NCBI GenBank assembly: GCA_027625915.1
Contig: JANTQA010000029.1
Location: 4,712,001-4,776,000 of the forward strand
DNA from: Anaeramoeba flamelloides
Lineage: Eukaryota; Metamonada; Anaeramoebidae
Direction: 5' to 3'
Length of the DNA: 64,000 bases
Shown: piece after piece, positions 35,401 to 47,400 of the stretch
How positions within the stretch are numbered: position 1 is the stretch's first letter
Layout: each line of letters opens with the position of its first letter
The notes under the pieces: model-generated
The model's input: the letters and a program-made list of their open reading frames with translations, nothing else
The model's database searches: none
Told to the model about the DNA's origin: nothing
Translations under genes and position numbers: made by a program

Positions 35401-38400
35401 TGTCAGATTATTTATAAATTGTTTTCTTCTTATCTTGTTTTTTCATTTTCCAACTGTTCAATATCCAAAAATAAAAAAACAAAAAATGAAGTAAAAAATA
35501 ATTGATCTGAGAAACAAAATTTTTTTGATTCAAATGAATTTTTCTGTGTGTAGGCGATTAGGGGGTTATTTAGTTTTGCCCCCACCCCCATCCTTTCCTA
35601 AAAGCTTGTTGAGTCATATTGATTAAAAAGTATACTATGGTAACACCATAGATGTCTTTTATGTTTATTTTCCTCAATAATTCATCTGTATCCTCTTTGA
35701 CTATTATATTGAATTCAAAGTTTTTCATTTTTTTGAGTTGTTTTTTTCAGTTTCTTCGAGTTTTATTATACCTTTTACAGTCCTATATGAAATTACCTCC
35801 ACCATCTACTTTTTTTTTACAACATGGACATAATTTTGAAGTTTACCCCCTTTCTCCATCTATAGGCGTATTTATTCAAACCATTACAAAATGATTTCAG
35901 TTACTATATGATTGTTGATGATTTTCAGTTTTAATAGGATTATTTTTCGTTGAAATTTTCTTAGAATTGGCTGATTTTGAGGTATTTTTTCAGCTTCCAG
36001 TTTTCTTCAACCTATGATTAACCCACCTTGTCTTGTAAAATTTTGAATTTTAGTTTATTTCATTTTTTCTTATTTATTAATTTTCGAAAAAAATAAACTT
36101 TTTATTATTATTATTATTGAAGAAGTGTAAATTACACTCTAGTTGCCCTTAGACTTAAATTACCTTTCAGAAATTTAAGCGTAAAATCATAGATTTCACG
36201 ATTATTAATTAATGAAAATAATTTCAAACCATCACAGTTTAAAATCAATTCATTAAGATTTATTTCTTTCAATTTATTTTGAAAAATTAATCTATTTTTT
36301 TCATAGTAGGGACATACCCATAAAAAATGATTAATATTTTCTATTATTTCTTTCTGTTCATGTTTTAAACATAGAGTACAAAATTTATTTGAATTTTTAT
36401 TAATTACATAGTAATATCTATTTAAACAATTAGTGAATGTTCTGAATTTTAGAATTGTTGAGCTTGAGGGATAACTTAAATATCCGTGGGTTTTGTTTTG
36501 ACTCTATACAACACTCGTTAATATATCAATCTATTAAAAAATTTATCAAAAATGAAACAATTAAAAATTGGCTCTTGAGATATTACAAAAAAGAAGGAAT
36601 TGGAGTTTATCAAGGAGATCCCTTATCACCAATTCTCTTCGCATTTATATCTCATTTCCTACTAGAAAAGTTAAAAACTTTAGCTGTTCATGTTCAAATG
36701 TATGCAGATGATCTTATTCTTATTATGAAAGGGACATTAATCTCTCTAAAAATTAATTTAGAAAGTATTTTTGAAATAATAAAAAGATTCGGGATGTACC
36801 CACATAATAAAAAAACCAAATATAAAAAAGAATTAAAAGATATTTTTTATCTTGGGATTTGGTTAGAAAAAAACACGCATCTTGAATATAATTTCAAAAA
36901 AGTGGAAAAGTCCTTGAAACACTTAATCGATTGTTTCAACAAAATAAACTCAACAATGGAGTCAAAATAACTTCTTTCAAAGCTCTCATTTTAAGTCAAC
37001 TTTATTATGGTCTTGAAATATTTGACTTGAAACAAAATGATTTTGAAAGAATTGATAGATTTATCAATAAAACAGTCACAAATTTCTTACAAATTAATAT
37101 CCATTCACCTCGATTAATTTATAAAACTGAAGCAAAAATTGATCTCGCTAGATTAAAAATATACCGAAGAAAATATAAATTGATAGAAAAATTAGATTTC
37201 TTAAATTTAAAAAAAATTAAAAACAATACTAAATTTTCGAAAATTGGAAAATGAAAATATTAATTGGCACACTAAGGGATTAAAATTATTAGATTTAGAA
37301 TTAAAAGTTTTTCGATTAACCGAATTGGAAAATTCACCTAGTTGGAAAGTTCAACAATATCTAAAAATTATAAAACAACAAAATTGCAATTTCAAACAAC
37401 AAAAATATTTAAACTGGAAAGCTTCAAAAACAATTCTAAAATTTCGAAATTTTACTAATTGTTTAAATAGGTACTCTTATGTAACAAGTAAAAATAAAAA
37501 TAAAAATTGTGATTTATGTAAAGAAAAGTTAAATATTGATATCATTGAAGATTTCGATCATTTTTTATGGGACTGTCCGGCCTATAAAATAAATCGAAAA
37601 ATCTGGATATCTGAATTTTTTGAAAAAATAAAAAATTAATAATATCAGAGATATTATTAATAAAAAGAATTCATCATATATATTATCATTAGTAAGTGAT
37701 AATAAAATTTGTGATTCTTTAACAAAATTTCTAAAAAAAAGTTTAGAAATTAGGGCACACAGGAGAAAAGCAATTTTCTCTCTTCAAAAATAAAAAAAAC
37801 AATATCCGTGGGTTTTAAATACATAGTTTTGATATTTTATTATTGTGAAATATTTTTGTGGAGTTTCGTCAAGTGCCTAGGTTTTTTTTATTTCTCAAAT
37901 TAAAAAAAATCTAACGAAAAGTGTCGTCAAGTGCCGTCAAGTGCCTAGGTTTTCTTGAATTCTTGAAATGTAAAAAAAATTAAATAAATTTTCTTTCTAT
38001 TTCTCAAAGAATAAAAACCTAACTACAGTTTTCCAGAATTCAAAAGAATAGAGCAAAATCTTTGATTTAACTCAATTCTTTTAAATTTTGGAAAACCTAA
38101 CGACATTTCCCACTTTTCCAGAATTCGATAATTCATTTCATGTGTATTTATAAATTTCTTTTTTCAATTCAATTAAATCTTTTGAATCCCAGTTAATTTT
38201 ATGAAAAAATAAACTTTTTAAATATTAATTTTCGAATAAAAATTTTAAAATTTATTCTTTATAAAACCATTTATAAATTATTTATAACTTAACATTAGTC
38301 GTTCAAAAAAAAATCAATCAATTATTGCTAAGTCTGATTAGTTTATTATTCTGTGGATGCGGTATTTTGATATATCTTGAACAATCACAACAGACATTAT

Positions 38401-41400
38401 CATTCCATGAAGCACTTTATTTTATCGTTATTGTATGTATTTATTATTATTATTCTTATCATAATTTATCATTTTTAATTTATTTATTTTGTATTATTTC
38501 TCATTTCACTTTTTTCTTATTAATAATTTTAATAATTGATAGTCAATTGCAACCGTAGGGTATGGTGATGTAGTACCAAAAACTGCCTCTGGGAAATTTT
38601 TAATTATTTTTCTGGTTGCTTCTACTGCTTTTTTAATTCCATACCACTTAACAAAATTAAATATGATTTACAAAAATTTTAAAGGATTATCTGTAAAATA
38701 TAAAAACAGCGAATCAATTGACCATGTAATTTTAACAGGATCATTAACAACATCTTCTGTTATTGATTTTTTACGTGAATTTATTACCCGACTAAACGTA
38801 TGTATTTTTTTTTTTTTTTTTTTTAACACATTTAATCTTAAGGGAAAAGTATTTTCTTTTTTAAAAAATGAAATCTTGCTTAGATCTTGAAATTTTTTTT
38901 TTTTTGAAATTGGTGTTTTGGCTTATGAAATTGATGAGTTAACCACATTTAAACATTTTATTAATGATGAATCTATTTTTTTAAATCCAAAATTTCGCAT
39001 ATTTCATTATAAAACTAAAAAAAGTAAGCAATTATTTTTATTAGCAAATAAGTTAATTTTTGAAAATGGTATAACATATTTTTATTTTTATTTTGGAAAG
39101 TATTGGAATTGAAAAAAATTTATTTTGTTCGTATTTTTAATTATTAATATTTCAATTCCAATCTAAACAAATAAATCAAATAGAAAATTAGGTAAATAAA
39201 CAAATCGAAATTTGATAGGAATTTAACTACATTTTATCAATAAAATTGAGATCTATTATGTAAAGAAATTTATATTCTTTAAAGTCTGAAAATAGTCATT
39301 TTCTTGTTTTCAAAAAATGACAAAAAAAATAAAAAAAATTGTTTTAACAAAATTTTTGGCTTTATTCAGAAGAATAATCCTTATCACAATTTAATTCATT
39401 TTTGGTAGAAAAAAATTGAATTTGAATTTTGAAGATTAAATTACCTAATTCCAAAATATCTTCAAGAAAACTTTAATATTGAAAAAATCAAATTTCATCT
39501 TGGAATAAAAACCTAATTTCTAAATAAAATTTTAAAAATGGTTGTAAAATTGAATGATTAAAAACTACCATTCTGAAAAAAATACTAATATTTCTCAATG
39601 GGTTCAACAAAAATGATTTTTTTTTATTTATCCAAGAGATTTATCTCAAAAAAGAAAAAAAAAAAAATCACATCAACACTTATGACAATAAATACAGTTT
39701 ATATACAATAGTGATTAAAATTGGCAATAAGCAAGGTAAAAAATTTTTATAATATCAGAAATAAAATCAATTTAATTGATTTTCTTTTTCATAAAAAATT
39801 GGAAAAAAAAATTGATCTCACTACAAAAATTTTCTTTTCTGGGTTTCTGATTAGATCAGAATTTTTTGAAACTTCACATATACAAATAAGTAAGGCAAAT
39901 AATATCACTGATAAAATATTTAAAAATTTTTCTTTGCTCAGGAGATAAAATGACTCCTTAATGGCCGAGTCATTACGGTTAAAAATAATTTTCTGAAATG
40001 GAATTAAAAAAATTTTATAATTTTTAAGAGGACCTAAAACCAATCAAAAACATTCAACCTATGAAGCGTAATCAATCTTCTAAAAATCAGCAATCAAAAA
40101 AGAGTACATTTTTAGAAAAAAGTGCCCAAGATACACATAATTTTTAATTAGAATGGTTATGAATTATAATTTTGAATACAACAATGTTCTTTTTGAAGTG
40201 TTACTCTTTGATGCTTTTTGAGATCTTGAAGATTTTTTTTCCTTTTTTTCTATTCTCAAATGAGTTATTTTTTTCTCCAGAATATTATAAAATCCTTACT
40301 TTGTCAAATTTATAGGGTTACAATCTAACCACAAATTAGATTAAATCGAATTAGATTGATTGTTCACTTTTAGATAACAATTTGTTTTAAATTGAAGAAA
40401 TTTAACCCTTTGGAAACTTAAAAAAAAGAAACAAGTAATTTTTTTTTTAAAAATTTTGATTTTTTAGAATTGAGATTCTTTTAAACTGTTTTTTTGAATT
40501 GAATTTTTTGCCAATGAGATCCTCTCAAAATTTTTTATTTTTTATTTGAAATTTGTCAATCAAAAGAAGAGTAATTTCATAATACACCCTTTTTGGTTTC
40601 AAGTCACTCATTTATGGATCAAATAAACTATAAATGACTAGACTCTTAATTTAATTTTTTAAATCAAAGATTTAAAACTAAGATTTGTTTTTCTTCTAAA
40701 TCAAAATGTATTCAAATAAAATTAAACAAATTAAGACACTGATTTCTTGCAATTTACCATAACGTCTAACAAGAGTTATTTTTAAAAATAAAGTTGGTAA
40801 TAACCTTCGTAACACCCCCCCTATTTTTTTTTTGTTGAAAATTGCATTTTTGACTGATCTTTTTTAATAAAATTAATATTAACGCAGCTGTCAAGATATA
40901 AAAAGAGAAGAAGGCATCTTCTGTTAAAAATCATTTTTTTTTCAAATTAATTATTTTCAAATTCATTTTACATTTTTTCTTAATTAAATTAAGAGAGAAT
41001 AAAAATAAAAGTTGGTTATAATTGAAGTGCTATAGTGTGTTAATTTTATTGAATTTTAGTTTGAAATAGTTGAAAAAAGTTTGAGAAAATAAAAAATTTT
41101 TTGATAAAGAAAAAAGAAAAAAATAAAGAAAAAATACAAAGAATAAAATAAAAAAATTAGATTGCCTCTATTTATTATTATTTTTAAATATACTGAGTAA
41201 AGTTTGAATGAAAACTTTTACATTTTTCTTTTTCTTAAAATAATTCTTATTCTTTTCTTAGTTTTATTTTGTTGATTTTTTATATTTCAATTTTCTTGTT
41301 TCGTATTCAACCATTTTATTATTATACTCATCATGGTATGAATTTTCATTATTCCAAAATAGCCACAAAGTGGGCATTCTAGAAGTATACGTATAATTGC

Positions 41401-44400
41401 TTTATCAGAGACAAAAATCCCCGACGAAATAAAATATATTTTGAGTGATCCTTATTTTGATAATTGGATTAAAATTGTTGAAGGCTCACCTGCTGTCAAA
41501 AACGATCTAGATCGAGTCAGCCTAAAGGAAGCGAAAGCATGTATTATTCTTGCCAATAAAAACACTCATGATGAATATCTTGAAGATTCATCAAATGCAA
41601 TGGCAACTTTGGCTGTTAAAGATTTTTGTCCATATATGAGAACTTATGTTCAATTTATTTTGCCCGACCGAAAGCGAAATTTAAAGCAATTTGGTGTTGA
41701 AGGATCAATTTCAACAAAAATAATGAAAATGGTATATTTATTATTATTCTTTTTTTTTCTTATTAATATTTTGATTTATAAATCGATATATCACATATTC
41801 TCTCCTTCCCAGTTGAGTATAATCCACACAGTTACCATAGCTAACAGAAAGGAAAAAAAAAAGTATCAAACAATGAATTTTTATTCCTTACCTCTATTTT
41901 AAGTAATTAAACATTTTGTATAAAATTATTTATTGGGATCATGTTTGCGAACAAAAATTTTCCATTAATTGAAAAAATTCAAGAGTAGAAACTCGTTTCT
42001 AATAATTATAACACATATAAAAAATGAAAAAATACTATTTTTGAAAATAAGAAACCGATTTTAATCATGCTTTTAAAATAATAAAATATTTATTTATTGA
42101 TGGAAGAAGTGTAAATTACACTCTAGATGCCCTTTTACTTCAATTTCCTCAAAGGTAATTTAAGCGTAAAATCATATATTTCTCGATGTTCAAGAGAAAG
42201 ACACACCCAAATTTTTTTATGTCAAAAAATTAAAAATAAAAAATTGACAAGAAATTAAAGGAAAAAGAAACAACAAATTGAAAAGGAAAAAAGAAAAAGA
42301 TAAAAAAAGAAATTTTAATAAAAAGGATTTATTATGAGCAATTGGTAAAAAATCAATATAAAAAAACCAATACTATCTTTAATTAAGTACTCCCAAAACC
42401 ACAGCCACAATACTGTTGGTTGATTTAATTTAATTTGTTAATTGATCATGAGTGTTCACTTGGGGATGGTTATTTAAATTTTTTTAATTTCCTTTTTTTT
42501 TTTTTTTTTTTGATCTTATTTTTTACAAAACTTTGGTCATTTTTAGCCTTTACTTTATTGTTTTTATTTTCAAGTTACTCATACTTTTGTGTTTCAGTTT
42601 TACAGTATTCGCATGTAACCACTTGATCTTTTTCCTTTGTAACTCTTTCTTCCCAATATAAAGAAGATATAAAAATGTGGAAAAATGGAAAAAAATGAAT
42701 AATAAAATATTTTGCATCAAGAATACTTCAATCTTTTGTTGCTATACATTAGGATTTTTTTTTATAAAAAAAATTTTTATTCACAAAATTACCATTTTTT
42801 GAGATTATTATTTAAATAGATTATTTTTAACTCACATAGCATTTTTTCTTTTGGGTTGAACGTTTTGTGACAGTTTTTTGATTTAGAATAATTCAATACC
42901 TTTATTTTGATCTTGTTAATAAACTTTATTTCAGTCAAAGTGGCCCAAAATAAATTTTTTAAAAATTTGATTTTCTTGAATACCCCCTTTTTACAAAATC
43001 AATTATTTTATAAGCTATTTACAATAAAGTGGGGCAAATTTATTTTAAAATCTATCTTTTAAAATCAATCTTCAAAATAGTATTTAAACATCCAAAATCA
43101 TTAACCACCATTTATAGATTCTTGATAATAATTCAATTTGTTTATTAGTATTGTATTACATAAAGAAAAGATATTAAAATTTCTGATCTCGATGTTATCT
43201 GATATTTTTTAGGAGTGAAAAATGGTGGTTAGTTTATTATTTTCTTTTTGTTTCAAAAAATGTTTTCATAGCTTGTATAATCTCAACAAATTTCCAAATA
43301 GAATCGAAAACATATAAATACATTTTATTGTTTAAAAAATAATTTGTACCCTTCCCATCTTTTATGTATTTTATTAAAATAGGCCGTACATTGTTTTCAA
43401 CTAAAAAAGTACTATTTTTTTTTTACATTTTTTGGAAATATTTCATCAAACATATTTTGAAATAAATACCTTAATTATTGATTCAATCGGTATTAATATT
43501 AAACTTAATATGGTAATGTCAAGCAACGAATACTTTCACTAACAAAGATTATTTTTTTATGAAATGTACAAAAAATTCCCCACTTTATTGGAAATACCTT
43601 ATATTGTTTCATTATATAAAATATTTATATTTAATCACTCATGGTTGCTAAAAACATTTAAGGGGGTAAGTACATTTCTCCAATTTTGAGTGCCACCCTT
43701 TATGCGAAACTGAATCATTCAAATTATTTCTTTTACCAAATAAATTAACATTTTAATAAATATGAGAGTTGAATATACCCTAGTGTAATATATTTACATA
43801 CCAACTAAAAAATGGAAAACAAAAAAATGAAAAATTTGAAATGAAAAAAAATGATTTATTTATTTCTTGATCTTATCTGTAACTTTTGAAACAATTAATC
43901 CTTCTTTATTTGATTTTTTTTTTAATTCTTCATGTAAAAACTTTTATTTGTAAATCATTTTCGAGAAACAAATTACTTTTTATTTCTAAAGAATTTTAAA
44001 AATGAATTTTAAAAATCCTATTTTGATTTAAGTCTCTAATTCTTAATTTTGGTTCAAGAAAAGGGATATTTTTTGAATTCCTCTTCAGAAATAAAAGATT
44101 TATTGGATGTGTTTTTTTGATTTGATAATTATTTATTTTCGATTAAATTGAAAACGAAAAATAAATCTGAAATCTTGATTTTCAATTTTTTCTCAATTTT
44201 TCTTTTATTTTAGGTTGAATCTTTTGTAACAGTTTTTTGATTTCGAGAATTAATCCCTATTTACTTTCTATCTTTTGAAATAGTATTCTTTGTTTTAGCT
44301 TGGTTTGATAAAAATATTTGAAAAAAGAATTTTGAAAACAAATTTGTAAAAAAATATTTTGTAAAATAATAATAAATAGTAACGGGGAAAGAAATTCAAG

Positions 44401-47400
44401 GTTATAAATTGTTTGGATTCATTCAAACTAAGAAGATAAAGAAAACCAATCTTCGAAAATAGACTTTTTGGTAATTTTTTTTTTTTTCATTCTTGATTTC
44501 AACAAATTTATTTGGAAGGTGATCATTCGTGTTTGGTCTTCTAAAGGAAAAGATTTGTTTCAAATACACACCTATTCGGGTCTTCTTTTTTCGTTTATTA
44601 TATGATCAATTTTAAACATCCCCATAAATGCATTTATATATCCAAAACCTAATTAAAAAAAAAGTTCAGAATTATCAAAAAAAAAAATAAAAAATTTAGT
44701 AAAAAGAAATTGAATTCTTGTTTGATATTTCGAAATGCTTAAATTTCTTCAATTTGAAATGAATTGTTATCTAAAAGTGAACAAAATAAATTTAATCTAA
44801 TTTAATCTAATTTTTGGTTGATTTATAATCATCTATATTCCACAAAGTAAGGATTTTGTAATATTCTTCAGATAAGAAGAACTCATTTGAAATATGTAAA
44901 AAAAAAAATCTTCGGGATCTCAAAAATCATCAAAGAGCGACACTTCAAAACTAAAACAGTTGTTTTCAAAATTATAATTCACCGGCTTCAACTGGGAAAT
45001 TAAGTGTCTCTCTTTGGACACTTTTTTTTGAAAATGTACTAATTTTCATTGTTAATTTTTAGAGATCGATCTTGTACCCCTTTCTCATGTTGATTGATTT
45101 ATAATTGGTATTAGGTCCACTTAAAAATAGTTCAATATTTTTTATTAATTTCCAAAAATTATTTTTCACCGTAATTACTCCACCCTTAATTAATTTTTAA
45201 TTTTGGTTATTAAATAAATATCAAGATTTAGAATTAATCTTAATTTTTCATTTAACCTTAATTTTATTTAAATTTCAATTTTTTAAACCCAATTCTTAAT
45301 TGAAATACAAACGGCTCCCCACTTGAAGAATATATTAGCTTATTCCAAACTTTTCTGAATTATCCTATCACAAATAAAATGTTTCTTTTTTTCATGGGTG
45401 CTTCTTCTTAAATAAAAAAAATCCCGATATCTACAATTTTTTAAAAAAAATTAAATCTACAAAATATTCTCTTTTAGATACTCTTTGAATTAGGAGACAC
45501 AAATTTAGTCACTTCAAAATTCTCTCTTTACCAGGCCAAGTCTCCAACACTTAGTTCTTAACAATAAATCTTATTTCTTTTTTTTCTTGCATTGTATTTC
45601 TTTTTTTCTTGTCTTAGTACAAAATAATGATATTTTTTCTTTGTTACTGCCCATTCTGAAACAAACCAAAAAATTTGAATTAACGAATTAATCTAACTAT
45701 ATATATATAAACTCCAATTCAAAATTTTTAACACACCAAAATTCAATTTTTGAAATAAAAATCTTATTTAATAAATTCTAGAAGAAAGAGTACCAACTTC
45801 GAACCATTCACTAATTGAAATGTTTAACAATCGTTTATAAATTTCAATACTCACCAAACAAAAAAATAAATAATTATCAATACCATAAATCAAGACTATG
45901 TTAAAAATTTTGGAGAGAACAAAACAAAAAAATGTACATTGTTAAATTTTTTTAAATTTTATTAGAAATATTGATCGATCAATGGTTAGATACTACCAAC
46001 TAATTTTATTCGAGTTCTTCTATTTGGAAATAACTCAACTTTAACATGTTATCTATTGTTGAAAAAAAAAATATTTCGATCGAAGGAAACAAGTTACGTA
46101 ATTCAAAAAACGAAAATGAAAACAAAAAACTAAAAGATGAAAAAATGAGTTTCATATTTTATAAAAATCAAAATTAAATCCAATCTGAATGAAATGGAAT
46201 TATTAGTGATTCTCTAAACTATTTTAACTGTGTGGAAATTTTTGAATTTTAGTTTATATGGATATTTTATTTTACTCAATTTCTCCATTTAATAATATTT
46301 TCTTAACTAAATGAAATCATATCGATTATAGGATTTGTTATCATTAAATTGCCTTTACCCTGGAACATCCACATTTTTATCAAATTTAATTCAAACACAT
46401 CATCCAATTTCATTGAAAAAAACAAAACTATTACCTATTTGGAAAAGGGAATATTTGCATGGACTTTCGATGGATATTTATACTGTTGTTTTGCCAAAAG
46501 TATTTAAAAATAAAACATTTGATGAAGTATCATTAATATTATATCAAAAATTATCAATTATTCTTTTTGCTATTGTAATTGATGATATTTCAGGAAATCC
46601 AGTTTGTTTATTGAATCCAGGTAACACTTATAGTATCAATACTGGAGATATTGGATATGTTATTGCGGATTCAACAGAAACTGCGCTCAAAGTTTCAATG
46701 CTTCATTATCTCAAAAAAAATACAAAAACCAATAAGAATAATTACAAACGAGGTGATGACGAATTTGATTATATCATGGATGATGAAAATTTACAATTAT
46801 TAGATAATTTTTCATTTTCACAATTTCAAGAAAATTATATTGATGATAGTTCTGATTCTACAAATGAAAGTTTAACTGAAGAATTATCTTTTCTACAAAA
46901 CAATCAATTAGGAAAAAACAAAGAAATTAATAATCAAGAATTTATTGCGAAATTAAAAAAACCACCAATGACTACACAAAGTATCATTACACATAAACAA
47001 AATTCAACAAATAATTTACTAAATTTTTCTGATCAAGAACAAACAGAAGAAAAACAACAAAAACTCAATCAGAATCAGAAAAATAAAAAAAAAGATGATG
47101 ATCAAGTTGAAAAAAAACAAATCGGAAAAAAACAAAATAGTAAATTTGGATCAATTTCGAAAAAAAACCCACAGACTAAATCACAAAATTTTCCAAATTT
47201 AAATCAATTTCCCACTAGACCAAGATTAAATGGTAATAATACGGCCAACTTCTTTGATAGCGATCGAGATTTTATTGGCTTTGAATCGGCAAGAGGACAT
47301 CTTGGAAAAACGCCATATTCTAATAATATTGGGTTATTACAAAATTTAAGCCGTGCAAATCAATATTCTTTATCAGAAATTAATAATGGAACTAATACAA

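Larger units (their letters stand above)
33534..38298 (+). other. 4.8-kb intron 5 of the potassium channel gene
   Basis: Donor GGTAAGT after 33533, acceptor AACATTAG before 38299, phase 1. It contains a family C fragment, a row of TTAA-flanked elements (34292-34531), two LINE copies in opposite orientation (36104-37816) and a family D copy. A GC-richer patch at 35550-35600 and a possible coding relic at 35770-35835 (-) are unexplained. Confidence 0.75.
38798..41362 (+). other. 2.6-kb intron 7 of the potassium channel gene
   Basis: Donor GTATGT after RLN (38797), acceptor CAAAATAG before 41363, phase 0; it interrupts RCK1. It is filled by family G (about 38830-39800) and family E copy 2 (39962-40645), then 700 bp of AT-rich DNA with nothing recognisable. 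Confidence 0.75.
41732..46331 (+). other. 4.6-kb intron 8 of the potassium channel gene
   Basis: Donor GGTATAT after 41731, acceptor GATTATAG before 46332, phase 0. It holds a LINE 3' end (42101-42190, -), family B copy 3 (43015-43597, -) and family E copy 3 (44690-45180, -). No exon needed to complete the RCK1 C-terminus is missing. Confidence 0.75.

Noticed and set aside
38918-39112. Exon-like frame ending before GTAAGC in channel intron 7
   Set aside because: The same sequence recurs in family G copies at 6550 and 30450 reversed, and the RCK1 domain is complete without it.
41732-41902. Read-through of exon 8 beyond its donor (44 extra codons)
   Set aside because: RCK homology stops exactly at the donor at 41732 and resumes in frame at 46332.
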